Shown: positions 1 through 9,466 of the stretch, piece after piece
Position numbering within the stretch: the stretch's first letter is position 1
How the letters are laid out: every line of letters starts with the position of its first letter
DNA from: Gammaproteobacteria bacterium
GTDB taxonomy: Bacteria; Pseudomonadota; Gammaproteobacteria; Arenicellales; Poriferihabitantaceae
Direction of reading: 5' to 3'
DNA length: 35,159 nt
Assembly: GCA_011523765.1 (NCBI GenBank)
Contig: WTGA01000038.1
Location: 1-35,159 of the forward strand
The notes under the pieces: model-generated
What the model was told of the DNA's origin: nothing
Seen by the model: only the letters and a program-made list of their open reading frames with translations
The model's database searches: none
Made by a program: the position numbers and the translations under genes

Positions 1-114
1 CCCACACCGGACTTGCACCGGCAACACTGGCACCAGTTAGCCTGGCGCTCATGAAAAGAGTTTGAAAACAAGTAGGATAGAGGGGTAATCCAATCATACC
101 GATGAGGAATACCC

Positions 115-440
115 ATGCCAGCCAAAAAATATATTGTCCGGTTAAGTGACGAGGAGCGAAAAGAACTCACCCGATGTGTCAAAACGGGAAAAGTGGCGGC
201 TTACAAGCGTCAGCGGGCCCAGATTTTGTTAAAGGCGGATGTCAACCGCCCGGATGGCGGTCTCCAGGACCAGGAGATTGCCCGTTCCCTGGAGGTCGGC
301 CACCGGACGATCGAACGTACTCGGAAACGACTGGTCGAAAAGGGGTTTGAGCAGGTTTTGGAAAGAGAGACTCCCCCTGAGGTTCCGAGATTCCCGGCTC
401 AAGGGCGCGGCCACCCGGCCGGCCAGCGGGAGAAGTTGGC
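115..440 (+). pseudogene. IS630-family transposase N-terminal fragment (HTH region), frameshifted and truncated
   Basis: MPAKKYIVRLSDEERKELTRCVKTGKVAAYKRQRAQILLKAD...DQEIARSLEVGHRTIERTRKRLVEKGFEQVLERE is typical of IS630-type transposase N-termini. The continuation (LPLRFRDSRLKGAA) is in a different frame (ORF 239..472), and no DDE domain follows. Confidence 0.75.
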
Positions 441-485
441 AAAAACCAGGAAAGGATGTGTTCCAGAAGTAGCCTATTACGTCAC

Positions 486-620
486 TTACACTACCAAGGC
501 GACGACGATCCCAACGATGGCGAATGACTGTACCAGGAGGGCACGCCAAAGCAGGGTCTGGATTCGGGCCTCCATCCCCGCCAGATCCGCCTTCGTGATG
601 TATGCCCGGCCGGTCGTCAT
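486..620 (-). CDS. 44-aa single-pass membrane protein (coiled-coil/TM, DUF1640-like style)
   Basis: Manual minus-strand translation: MTTGRAYITKADLAGMEARIQTLLWRALLVQSFAIVGIVVALVV*. Its ATG overlaps the TGA of the upstream zeta-like gene (ATGA). Confidence 0.5.
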   Translation of the reverse strand: MTTGRAYITKADLAGMEARIQTLLWRALLVQSFAIVGIVVALVV

Positions 621-1213
621 CGCGGGCGCAATGGGGTCATACGATCAAGGGCCGCAGCCGCCCAGCCGGGCATGGCCTCGTCGATCCACGATATCGTCTC
701 CCCGAATATCGCAACCTCCCGGTGCGGCCGGTCAGAGTCGGTATTGTCGTAGAGCATGGCGAGATCCGCCCAGGCTATCACCGAGGGTAGGTTGGCGTGT
801 GAGCGCCCGAACCGCCGCCTCGCATCGGCTTCCGGAACATCGTGACCACCGAGCGCGACCCGGTTGCGGATGCGATCGAGCGCCACTTCTGGTGAACCGA
901 CGGACACGAAATGCAGGACGATACGGTAGCCTTCCCGCCGTGCGGCCGCCATGTGTCGGAAAATGCCGGAACCAGCGAGGGTGGTCTCCACCAAATGCGA
1001 CCGGCGGGCAGCAAGCGCGTCCTGCCGCCGGCGCAACGCCTCGCGCCCCGCCTGTAGAGGACCGCCGGACTGGATGCTGCGCGCAATGGCGTCGGGGTCG
1101 ATGATATCGAGCCCTCTAAACCCGCTCATGCGGGTCAGGGTGGACTTGCCACACCCATTCGGACCGGCAACGAGGAGGAGAGTCGGCGTGGAGGCGAATG
1201 CCGGTCGGGTCAG
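617..1213 (-). CDS. Zeta-toxin-like P-loop kinase (198 aa from a proposed CTG start)
   Basis: In-frame extension upstream of the listed ORF (617..1129) encodes LTRPAFASTPTLLLVAGPNGCGKSTLTR-MSGFRGLDIIDPDAIAR, which has a Walker A motif. GGAGG lies 5 nt upstream of CTG at 1213..1211. No in-frame ATG/GTG/TTG was found upstream of the P-loop. Confidence 0.7.
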   Translation of the reverse strand: MTRPAFASTPTLLLVAGPNGCGKSTLTRMSGFRGLDIIDPDAIARSIQSGGPLQAGREALRRRQDALAARRSHLVETTLAGSGIFRHMAAARREGYRIVLHFVSVGSPEVALDRIRNRVALGGHDVPEADARRRFGRSHANLPSVIAWADLAMLYDNTDSDRPHREVAIFGETISWIDEAMPGWAAAALDRMTPLRPR

Positions 1214-1416
1214 GCGGACCTCCGCTTGCTGGGCCCCTTCATCACCCGGTCTCCGTCCTTGGTCCGTGCGATATAGGCGCCATCCGAGCGGATGCCGTAA
1301 AGCGTGCCACCGGCCTTGACCTGGGCCGCCAGATCGGCCCTGATCTGATCGCGCCAGTCTTTCGGGAAGCCCGGTATGTCAGGCGGCGGCGTGTGCGTTT
1401 TCCTGTGTTCGCCCAT
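1210..1416 (-). CDS. Small basic hypothetical protein, candidate antitoxin/partner of the zeta-like kinase
   Basis: MGEHRKTHTPPPDIPGFPKDWRDQIRADLAAQVKAGGTLYGIRSDGAYIARTKDGDRVMKGPSKRRSA. Directly upstream of and overlapping the kinase start. The listed ORF extends to 1452. Confidence 0.5.
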   Translation of the reverse strand: MGEHRKTHTPPPDIPGFPKDWRDQIRADLAAQVKAGGTLYGIRSDGAYIARTKDGDRVMKGPSKRRSA

Positions 1417-1803
1417 ACCATTAATCTTACATGCAACGCCCGCGCCGTTCAATCTGTATGGTCAAATTTTCTTTACGTCCGCCTGACCCGAACTACACTG
1501 AAGCCCCGGGGAGGCCGTTCCAGTCCTTGACGTTGTTTCCCTCCGGCCTCATGCGCACGACGACCATTCGAGTTCAAATAGTACAACACACTCTGCAACC
1601 ATGGTTTATCAGGCGTTGCGATATTGGGTGGCCGACCGATCATACAACGGATCATGCCGACGGTATGTGGCGGTTGCCTCCCATCTGGCTTGGACCCGGA
1701 GAAAAGGGTTTCCCGGCCTCGTAAAATCAACAGGTTAAGTCATTGATTCCTGGAAAACCCCCCTGAATTAATTGAAAACCGGGTCGAATCGGCGGAAGTC
1801 GGG

Positions 1804-2592
1804 CTAAAGCGCCCACGGCGGCTTTTTCCGGTCAAAGAATCCCCGGATCCCGGCCTGAGCTTCCTCGGTCTCCCAGGCATCCGCCAGCATTCTGGCCGTG
1901 TATGCCCGGTTTTCATCCTCCGACTGCCGGCTGACGTTGCGGATAAGTTCCTTGGTCATGGCGATGGCACCCGGTGCACAGGCCAGACAGCTTTTCAGCT
2001 CGCTTTCCACCACAGCATCCAGTTCATCCGGTTCAACCGATTGATGAATCAGTCCCAGGGACACCGCCTCGGGTGCTCCGAAAAAGTGAGCATTCAAGAG
2101 GATTCGCCGGGCCGTGCTCACCCCCACCCGTTGAATGACATACGGCGAAATATTCGCCGGGGTCAGTCCCAGCCGGGTTTCAGTCATGCTGAACCGGGCC
2201 GTGTTCACACTCACGGCGATGTCACATACCGCAATCAACCCGACCGCCCCCGCATACGCCTGTCCGTTGATCCTCGCAATCGTGATTTTATTCAGGGAAT
2301 CCAGGGCTTCAAGCGTATCGGCCAGCAAGGCGCTTTCCGTGATGCGTGCTTCCCGGTCCTTGTGAAAATTCTCCTTCATCCATTCCAGGTCCGCACCGGC
2401 TGAAAAGCTCTGGTCGCCGGACCCCGTGAGCACGACCGCCCGGATGGACTCATCGCAACCGATCTCTTTACAGCACGCACGCAACTCGCGCATCATCCGG
2501 CTGCCCATGGCATTATGTTTCTCCGGCCGGTCCAGGGTCACCCGGGCCACCTTTCTCTCATCGATTTCAAATTTTATGTCGGTATAGCTCAT
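1804..2592 (-). CDS. liuC: Enoyl-CoA hydratase/isomerase, probably methylglutaconyl-CoA hydratase (LiuC-like)
   Basis: Crotonase fold motifs; FSAGADLEWMKEN and RLGLTPANISPYVIQRVG resemble LiuC/AUH. Start at MSYTDIKFEID. Confidence 0.75.
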   Translation of the reverse strand: MSYTDIKFEIDERKVARVTLDRPEKHNAMGSRMMRELRACCKEIGCDESIRAVVLTGSGDQSFSAGADLEWMKENFHKDREARITESALLADTLEALDSLNKITIARINGQAYAGAVGLIAVCDIAVSVNTARFSMTETRLGLTPANISPYVIQRVGVSTARRILLNAHFFGAPEAVSLGLIHQSVEPDELDAVVESELKSCLACAPGAIAMTKELIRNVSRQSEDENRAYTARMLADAWETEEAQAGIRGFFDRKKPPWAL

Positions 2593-3665
2593 CTGGTTGT
2601 CTTCCACTCGAAACTTTCATTCCTGTCACTGTCCCGGCAGGCAGGCAGGGGCGGGGTCCCGAATCCATCGATTTTACCCGGGTAGTGCACCTGGTCCCCT
2701 TCCAGCACCCCCCTGCTCAGGGAATGGTCATGCATGGTGATTTCATCCGGCAAAGGGACCAGCTGCACGCAGCAATCCATCTCCCGGAACCGGTTTTCCC
2801 AGGCAGCAGCCGGCCGGCCTGCGATAATTTTCCGGATCCTGGAGATCAGTGCGGACTGGGGGATGGGGTCGGTATAGCGGACGGCCAGGCCCGGCTGCCC
2901 GATGGCCCGGCAAAATCTTTTCCAGAATTTTTCCTCCAGGGCCCCCAGGGTCAAAATACGCTGGTCGGCCGTGCGATACATGTTGTAACAGGCGGCACCG
3001 CCCGTCAGCAGGCTGCGGACACCCTGCAGCCGGTCGGTCGACTGCCATGAGAACAGGGTTTCATACAGACTGATATCAAGATAGCACCCCTGGCCGGTTT
3101 TTTCCCTCCGGTACAGGGCCGCCAGGATGGCATTGACCGCCTGCAGTGCCCCCACATGATCGGCCAGCAACGGAAAAGCCATTTCCGGAAAACGGTCTTC
3201 GTCATGAAATGAATACAATCCCGCCAGTGCACAATAGTTGATATCGTGGCCCGCCTTGAAGCGATAAGGGCCGGTCGCACCGAATCCGGAGAGATGGCAA
3301 TGAACCAGTCCCGGATTGATGTCCTCCAGCACGCCGGCGGACAGCCCGAGTCGGTCCATGACCCCGGGTCGATATCCGTTCAACATGACATGACTGCGGG
3401 ACAGGAGTGCTTTCACCTGATCCCGGTCAGCCGGGCATTTCAGGTCCCTGAACAGGATGGTCTTGCCGGCATTGACCTGGCGGTACAGGGGCGATAGCGC
3501 CTCCCCGTCGGGACACAGAAGCTTTCGCATCGGATCCCCCCCCGGTGGTTCGATCTTGACCACATCGGCTCCCAGCGTGGCCATCAGGTGGGTGGCGTAA
3601 GGTCCCGGCAGGAACTGGGAAAAATCGACGACCCGGACATCGCCCAGCAAGGCGGTATCTGGCAT
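2589..3665 (-). CDS. CaiB/BaiF family CoA-transferase
   Basis: LLGDVRVVDFSQFLPGPYATHLMATLGADVVKIEPPGGDPMR is the classic family III CoA-transferase N-terminus. Confidence 0.9.
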   Translation of the reverse strand: MPDTALLGDVRVVDFSQFLPGPYATHLMATLGADVVKIEPPGGDPMRKLLCPDGEALSPLYRQVNAGKTILFRDLKCPADRDQVKALLSRSHVMLNGYRPGVMDRLGLSAGVLEDINPGLVHCHLSGFGATGPYRFKAGHDINYCALAGLYSFHDEDRFPEMAFPLLADHVGALQAVNAILAALYRREKTGQGCYLDISLYETLFSWQSTDRLQGVRSLLTGGAACYNMYRTADQRILTLGALEEKFWKRFCRAIGQPGLAVRYTDPIPQSALISRIRKIIAGRPAAAWENRFREMDCCVQLVPLPDEITMHDHSLSRGVLEGDQVHYPGKIDGFGTPPLPACRDSDRNESFEWKTTR

Positions 3666-3749
3666 CAGTCCGGATCAGCACAAAATGAAGGGATGGCTGT
3701 AAAAGTCCGGCCATGGCGGCGGATGGCCCGTCCACCGATGGTTTTCCGG

Positions 3750-4985
3750 CTACTCATAGTTGCGAATATCCTCAATCACCACCCCGTCATTGGCAATGGA
3801 ATTCAACGCCACCAGTTTTACGTTGCCCCGGACCTTGCAGACATCCCGAATACTTTGGGCAATGGCCTCCTGCATTCCCTCCACCCTCGCATTCGTTTCA
3901 CACTGCAGAGTGATGTCATCCTCCTGGTCAACCCAGTCAATGACCAGTCGGGCTTTTTCAACCTCCCGGTGCCGTTTGACAATCTCATGGATCTGTTGCG
4001 GATGAATGAACATCCCCCGGACCTTGGCGGTCTGGTCCGCCCGGCCCATCCAGCCCCGGATTCTTCGGTTGGTCCGGCCGCATTCGCTCACGCCATCCAT
4101 CATGGCGGACAGGTCTCCGGTGGCAAAACGAATCAGCGGATAGTCCGGGTTCAGGCTCGTGACGACCACTTCGCCCACTTCACCGTCCGGGGCCGGCTCA
4201 CTGCCTCCTGGCCGGATAATCTCGACATGGACCCCTTCATCCACCACCAGGCCTGCATCCGGAATGGTTTCATAGGCAATCACCCCCAGGTCTGCGGTGG
4301 CATACGCCTGCACGATGGCCACTCCACGCTCTGAAAACATCGCGCGCAGCGGGGGCGGCAGCGCTTCTCCGGATACCAGCCCCTTTTCAATCGAACGCAC
4401 ATCGGTCCGCATGTCATCGGCTTTCTCCAGAATGATCTTGAGAAATGACGGCGTCCCGACGTAACCCACCGGCTTCAGGTCCGTGATCGTCCGGACCTGC
4501 ATCTCGGCCTGCCCCACCCCCCCGGGTATGACGGTGCATCCCAGCGCATGCAGACCGCTGTCGAGCATCGCCCCGGCCGGGGTCAGGTGGTAGGAAAAGC
4601 AGTTCTGCACCAGGTCCCCGGCCCGGAATCCTGCAGCAAACAGCGGTCTTGCCAATCTCCAGAAATCCGGACGGTATGAGCAGGCTTCGTAGATGGGTCC
4701 CGGAGAGACGTGGATGTAGCGAATGTCGGGCGGGGCCAGGGCAACCAGGCCTCCCATGGGAGGATTGGCGGCCTGGTGTCCGACCAGATCCGATTTCCGG
4801 GTCAGCGGGTACTGATTCAGGTCGTCCAGGGATGAAAATGCAGCGCAGTCAAACCCGCCCAGTGCCGTTGCATAGGCCCGGGTATGGGCCTTGGCATGGA
4901 TCAGCTGATCCCGGATCCCGTGAACCAGGGCCTGTTTGCGCTCGGCCCCGCTTCGGGTTTCCAGGCGATCGTAGTATTCAGTCAT
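3750..4985 (-). CDS. Phenylacetate-CoA ligase-like AMP-dependent ligase (PaaK family)
   Basis: PaaK-like architecture: NCFSYHLTPAGAMLDSGLHALGCTVIPGG, YATADLGVIAYE, GEVGEVVVTSLNPDYPLIRFATGDLS, GWMGRADQTAKVRGMFIHPQQI. Confidence 0.85.
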   Translation of the reverse strand: MTEYYDRLETRSGAERKQALVHGIRDQLIHAKAHTRAYATALGGFDCAAFSSLDDLNQYPLTRKSDLVGHQAANPPMGGLVALAPPDIRYIHVSPGPIYEACSYRPDFWRLARPLFAAGFRAGDLVQNCFSYHLTPAGAMLDSGLHALGCTVIPGGVGQAEMQVRTITDLKPVGYVGTPSFLKIILEKADDMRTDVRSIEKGLVSGEALPPPLRAMFSERGVAIVQAYATADLGVIAYETIPDAGLVVDEGVHVEIIRPGGSEPAPDGEVGEVVVTSLNPDYPLIRFATGDLSAMMDGVSECGRTNRRIRGWMGRADQTAKVRGMFIHPQQIHEIVKRHREVEKARLVIDWVDQEDDITLQCETNARVEGMQEAIAQSIRDVCKVRGNVKLVALNSIANDGVVIEDIRNYE

Positions 4986-5061
4986 CCCGTGTATTCAAGT
5001 TGTGCTGCCGAGATCCGACGTCATGGAGCCGACCACCCCCTGCCCGGGCCTGCCAACCGGG

Positions 5062-5880
5062 TCACGCCAGCCAGCGCTTTCGGCGCCTGTAATGCTTGAC
5101 ATCCCGGAAACTTTTCTTGTCGGCTCCGCTGATTCCCAGGTAAAACTCCTTGACATCTTCATTTTCGGCCAGTGCGGCCGCTTCACCATCCATGACCACC
5201 CTTCCGTTTTCGAGAATGTAGCCGTATGTCGCATACCGCAATGCGACGGAGGTGTTCTGTTCCGCAAGCAGGAAAGTCACCTGCTCCTGTTCGTTCAGCC
5301 GCTTGACGATTTCAAAGATTTCCTCCACCAGTTGCGGTGCAAGACCCATTGAGGGCTCATCCAGCAAAATCACTTTTGGCCTGGCCATCAGTGCCCGGCC
5401 CACCGCCACCATCTGCTGCTCGCCCCCGGAAGTGTACCCGGCCTGGCTCCTGCGCCGTTCCTTGAGCCTCGGAAAGTAACTGTAGACCATGTCCAGGTCG
5501 TCATGGATCAATCGGCGGTTGTCTTTCCGGGTGTAGGCTCCCGTCAGCAGGTTTTCCTCGACGGTGAGATGCTCGAAACAGTGCCGGCCTTCCATCACCT
5601 GGATGACCCCTCTTTGGACCAGTTCGGTGGGCGACAGGGTATCCACCCTTTCTCCCAGAAACTCGATGTACCCCTTGGTCACCTCGCCCCGTTCTGTGCG
5701 CAGGATATTGGAGATCGATTTGATCGTGGTCGTTTTACCGGCGCCATTGGCCCCGAGCAGGGCCACAATGCCGCCTTCAGGAACCTCGAGGGACACACCT
5801 TTGAGCACCAGGATCACATGATCATAGATCACCTCGATATTGTTGACGCTCAGGACAATATTCCGGTCATCAGCCATCAT
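5062..5880 (-). CDS. livF: Branched-chain amino-acid-type ABC transporter ATP-binding protein (LivF-like)
   Basis: Walker A GANGAGKTTT, signature SGGEQQM, Walker B VILLDEPSMGLAP. Confidence 0.9.
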   Translation of the reverse strand: MMADDRNIVLSVNNIEVIYDHVILVLKGVSLEVPEGGIVALLGANGAGKTTTIKSISNILRTERGEVTKGYIEFLGERVDTLSPTELVQRGVIQVMEGRHCFEHLTVEENLLTGAYTRKDNRRLIHDDLDMVYSYFPRLKERRRSQAGYTSGGEQQMVAVGRALMARPKVILLDEPSMGLAPQLVEEIFEIVKRLNEQEQVTFLLAEQNTSVALRYATYGYILENGRVVMDGEAAALAENEDVKEFYLGISGADKKSFRDVKHYRRRKRWLA

Positions 5881-5908
5881 TCGGACCTGTGGAAGTGGGC
5901 ATGGAAAA

Positions 5909-5936
5909 CCGGAGCGGCGGAAAACCGCCGCTCCGG
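5909..5936. repeat. Perfect 12-bp stem hairpin (CCGGAGCGGCGG-AAAA-CCGCCGCTCCGG) between SBP and livF
   Basis: Direct reading. On the minus (transcribed) strand it reads CCGGAGCGGCGG-TTTT-CCGCCGCTCCGG-TTTTCC. Confidence 0.9.
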
Positions 5937-5959
5937 AAAACCGTCAGGAAGAGGTAGAC

Positions 5960-7255
5960 TTACCCGCAATCACGGGCAGTGATATTATTTTCCGCGGCAA
6001 AAGCAGCCGAATCTTCCGCAATCAGGGCATCCACCACGTCACGGTCGGCACCGGTAAATCCGGTGATCAGCGACCAGGACTGTGCACTGGCATCCCATTG
6101 CTGGATGGCCCCCAACCCGGGACCGCCATGATTGGCACAGCTGACGCTGATTTCAGGGCCGAAGTTTTCCAGGCCCAGCGCCGCCATCCGTTCCTGGTCA
6201 AGCTGCAGGGCTTCCATCCCGTCGCGCATCTGTTCCGGATTGATGTCACTGACCCCGTGGATTTCCTGCGCCTTGCGGGCGGCCTCCGATGCCAGCACGG
6301 CCGCATACATGCCCCGATTATACAGAACAGTGCCCAGATAGGATCCGTCTCCGGCCGCTTTTCCGGTATCGACGACATGCTTTTTCAGGTCATCATAGAT
6401 GGCAAAATCACTGCCGACGCCATGGAACGCAATCGCCTTGTATCCATGGGCACCCTCACCGGCGGGCAATACATCATTTTCCGATGCGGACCACCAGACT
6501 CCGATGAAATGATCCATGGGATAGCGAATGTTGGCAGCTTCCTGGATCGCCACCTGGTTCATGACCCCCCAGCCCCACATCAGCACATAATCAGGACGTT
6601 CCTGGCGAATACGCAACCATTGGGATTTCTGTTCCTGGCCGGGATGATCGACCGCAAGCAGGGTCAGGCTATACCCGTGTTTCTTGGACAACTCTTCCAG
6701 GGTTCGAATGGGCTCCTTGCCGTACGCCGAGTTATGATAGACCAGGGCGATGGATTTCCCCTCAAGGCTACCCCCTTCCTGGTCCGCAACATGCTTGATG
6801 ATAATGGAAGCGGCATCCCAGTAAGTCCCGGGGTAGTTGAATATGTGGCTGAATACGGCCCCGTTGGCAGCCGATGTCCGGCCATAGCCCATGGAATGAA
6901 CCGGAATTCCGTCTGCCGTGGCCTTGGGGATCAACTGGTAGGTGATTCCCGTGGAAAGCGGCTGGTAAACCAGTGATCCTTCCCCTTTGGTGGATTCATA
7001 GCACTCCACCCCTTTTTCGGTATTGTATCCGGTTTCGCACTCAAGTAGCCGGATGGGCACCCCGCCAATTCCGCCATCCCGCTCGTTCAAAAGGGTGAAG
7101 TAATCCGCATAACCGTCTGCAAACGGAATGCCATTGGGTGCGTAGGGACCGGTCCGGTAGCTCAGCGACGGGAACACCAGGTCTGCCGAGACCCCTCCTG
7201 TCCCCACGGTCATCATCATGGCGATGACTACAGTAACAAATTTCGTTTTGTTCAT
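5960..7255 (-). CDS. ABC transporter periplasmic substrate-binding protein (Liv/HAA-type)
   Basis: MNKTKFVTVVIAMMMTVGTGGVSADLVFPSLSYRTGPYAPNGIPFADGYADYFTLLNERDGGIGGVPIRLLECETGYNTEKGVECYE. Signal peptide, and GAGGAGAA Shine-Dalgarno just upstream. Confidence 0.9.
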   Translation of the reverse strand: MNKTKFVTVVIAMMMTVGTGGVSADLVFPSLSYRTGPYAPNGIPFADGYADYFTLLNERDGGIGGVPIRLLECETGYNTEKGVECYESTKGEGSLVYQPLSTGITYQLIPKATADGIPVHSMGYGRTSAANGAVFSHIFNYPGTYWDAASIIIKHVADQEGGSLEGKSIALVYHNSAYGKEPIRTLEELSKKHGYSLTLLAVDHPGQEQKSQWLRIRQERPDYVLMWGWGVMNQVAIQEAANIRYPMDHFIGVWWSASENDVLPAGEGAHGYKAIAFHGVGSDFAIYDDLKKHVVDTGKAAGDGSYLGTVLYNRGMYAAVLASEAARKAQEIHGVSDINPEQMRDGMEALQLDQERMAALGLENFGPEISVSCANHGGPGLGAIQQWDASAQSWSLITGFTGADRDVVDALIAEDSAAFAAENNITARDCG

Positions 7256-7308
7256 CTTTTCTCCTCGAAAATAGTTAACCCCCGTAATGGGGAGGGAAAT
7301 TGGCCTTC

Positions 7309-8385
7309 CTAATGGGGAAACGGCCAAAGTCGTAGCTTTTCTTTCGTGACCCGCCAGAGCTGTGCCAATCCATGGGGTTCCACAATCAAGAAAAACATAA
7401 TCAACCCACCAATCAGTATGAAAATCAGGTGAGCTACCAGGTCCGTGGGCCAACCCAGGCCACCGACCATGATATTCTTAAACAATACGGGCATCAGGAC
7501 CATAAAGGCGGCTCCGACAAAGGACCCGAATATCGAACCCAGCCCGCCGATAATGATCATGAACAGCACCAGGAAGGATTTGTCGATGCCAAAGGCTTCC
7601 GTCGGTTCCACGGCGCCGAGATAGATGGTAAAAAACATCGCTCCGGAAACCCCGATATAAAATGAGCTGACTGCAAAGGCGGACAGCTTGGTTTTCAGCG
7701 GGGGCACCCCGATGATTTCGGCGGCAATATCCATGTCGCGAATGGCCATCCACGCGCGCCCGAATCGTCCGCGGGTCAGGTTTTTGGCGATGATCGCGAA
7801 CACCACCACAATGGTGAGACAGAACAGATAGGTCGCCCAGGGTGGGGAATTCGGTCCCGAAACCGCCACCCCGAACACGAATCTCTCCGGTGCGGTAATC
7901 ATGCCCGTGCCCGAATAGTTGTAGAACCAGGGGACCTTGTTGAACAGCCAGACGAGAAAAAACTGGGCCGCCAAGGTGGCCACTGCCAGGTAGAATCCCT
8001 TGATCCGGAGACTGGGCAGCCCGAATACCACCCCGACCAGCGCGGTCACCCCCCCGGCCAGGAGGACCACAATAAACAGGTTCAATTCGGGAAAGGACGT
8101 CGTCAGCTTGTAGGAGGCATAGGCCCCCACCGCCATGAAACCGCCGGTCCCCAGGCTGACCTGGCCGCAATAGCCCGTCAGGATATTGAGTCCGAGGGCG
8201 GCCATGGCCCACACCAGCACGGGAACCAGGACCGACTTTTCCCAGTAGTCGTTGATGATGAAGGGCACCACCAGAAAGGCGAAGGAACCGACCAGGATGA
8301 CAAACCACTTGTCCAGAGCAATGGGAAACATCTGCTGGTCCCCATGATAGGAGGTCTTGAAATCCCCGGATTCTCGGTAAATCAT
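7309..8385 (-). CDS. livM: Branched-chain amino-acid-type ABC permease (LivM-like)
   Basis: Polytopic protein with LNILTGYCGQVSLGTGGFMAVGAYASY and GLGSIFGSFVGAAF. Confidence 0.9.
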   Translation of the reverse strand: MIYRESGDFKTSYHGDQQMFPIALDKWFVILVGSFAFLVVPFIINDYWEKSVLVPVLVWAMAALGLNILTGYCGQVSLGTGGFMAVGAYASYKLTTSFPELNLFIVVLLAGGVTALVGVVFGLPSLRIKGFYLAVATLAAQFFLVWLFNKVPWFYNYSGTGMITAPERFVFGVAVSGPNSPPWATYLFCLTIVVVFAIIAKNLTRGRFGRAWMAIRDMDIAAEIIGVPPLKTKLSAFAVSSFYIGVSGAMFFTIYLGAVEPTEAFGIDKSFLVLFMIIIGGLGSIFGSFVGAAFMVLMPVLFKNIMVGGLGWPTDLVAHLIFILIGGLIMFFLIVEPHGLAQLWRVTKEKLRLWPFPH

Positions 8386-8394
8386 GCTGGTTCG

Positions 8395-9396
8395 CTACAC
8401 CCGTTCTATGATCTTTTCACCAAACAGGCCCTGGGGCCGGTACATGAGAAACACCAGCGCCAGCACATAGGCAAACCAGTTTTCCGTTGCCCCGCCCACC
8501 ATGGGACCGATCCAGTACTCGAACAGCTTTTCTCCCACCCCGATAATCAGTCCGCCGATGATGGCGCCGGGAATGGAGGTAAAACCGCCGAGGATCAGGA
8601 CCGGCAGGGCCTTCAGCGCAATCAGGGACAGTGAAAACTGGACCCCGGACTTGGACCCCCACATGATTCCCGCCACCAATGCGACAAATCCGGCAATCGA
8701 CCAGACGATCACCCAGATGGTTCTCAGGGAAATCCCGACCGTGAGGGCCGCCTGGTGATCATCCGCAACCGCCCTCAATGCCCGGCCGGTTTTGGTGAAC
8801 TGGGAAAACAGGGTCAGTATGACCACCAGGATGACCGCAATCACGGTCGCCCACACATCCAGCACATCAATGTACATGCCGTAATACTTGGATCCTTCGG
8901 AGGCCCAGGTACGCGTCACATCCTCCCACCAGAAAGACCCGCCCGAAGGGATTCCGACATCCAGCGTCTTGATATTCGCGCCCCACATCAGGTCACCAAA
9001 CCCCTCCATGAAGAACGCCAGGCCAATGGTGGCCATAAACAGGATGATCGGGGCCTGATTGACCAGGTGCTGCAATACCAGTTTCTCGACCAGGTACGCG
9101 AAGACCATCATCACCAGGATGGTCAGCACAATCGCCAGGAAACTGTTCATGCCCGACCCCCAGTGGTGGTATTCCGTCCCGAATATGCTGTTGATCAGAT
9201 GGGCGAACGGCACCTGCCCGGTTTGGAATCCGACCAGGGTCAGGGCGGCAAACAGTGCCATCACCCCCTGGGCATAATTGAAAATCCCCGAGGCCTTGAA
9301 GATCAATACAAACCCCAGGGCAACCAGCGAATACATCACCCCGGCCATCAGGCCGTTGAGGATCACTTCGATGGTGTTGAGTATGGCCGGACTCAC
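8395..9396 (-). CDS. livH: Branched-chain amino-acid-type ABC permease (LivH-like)
   Basis: NGLMAGVMYSLVALGFVLIFKASGIFNYAQGVMALFAA; GGFTSIPGAIIGGLIIG. Confidence 0.92.
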   Translation of the reverse strand: MSPAILNTIEVILNGLMAGVMYSLVALGFVLIFKASGIFNYAQGVMALFAALTLVGFQTGQVPFAHLINSIFGTEYHHWGSGMNSFLAIVLTILVMMVFAYLVEKLVLQHLVNQAPIILFMATIGLAFFMEGFGDLMWGANIKTLDVGIPSGGSFWWEDVTRTWASEGSKYYGMYIDVLDVWATVIAVILVVILTLFSQFTKTGRALRAVADDHQAALTVGISLRTIWVIVWSIAGFVALVAGIMWGSKSGVQFSLSLIALKALPVLILGGFTSIPGAIIGGLIIGVGEKLFEYWIGPMVGGATENWFAYVLALVFLMYRPQGLFGEKIIERV

Positions 9397-9466
9397 CCTG
9401 GCTGTCTCCTAGTCTCCATGGATGCTTTGGGGATATTTTATCAAAACCGGGCCCTCCCTGTGCAGG

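Noticed and set aside
115-1104. 329-aa plus-strand ORF taken as a single protein
   Set aside because: Only the first ~85 codons look like a transposase; the remainder is antisense to the zeta-like kinase and TM peptide.
1473-1730. 85-aa minus-strand ORF between the toxin module and liuC
   Set aside because: No recognisable domain; likely spacer, possibly a recombination scar, but unsupported.
5840-6976. 378-aa plus-strand ORF
   Set aside because: Antisense to the ABC substrate-binding protein and livF start.
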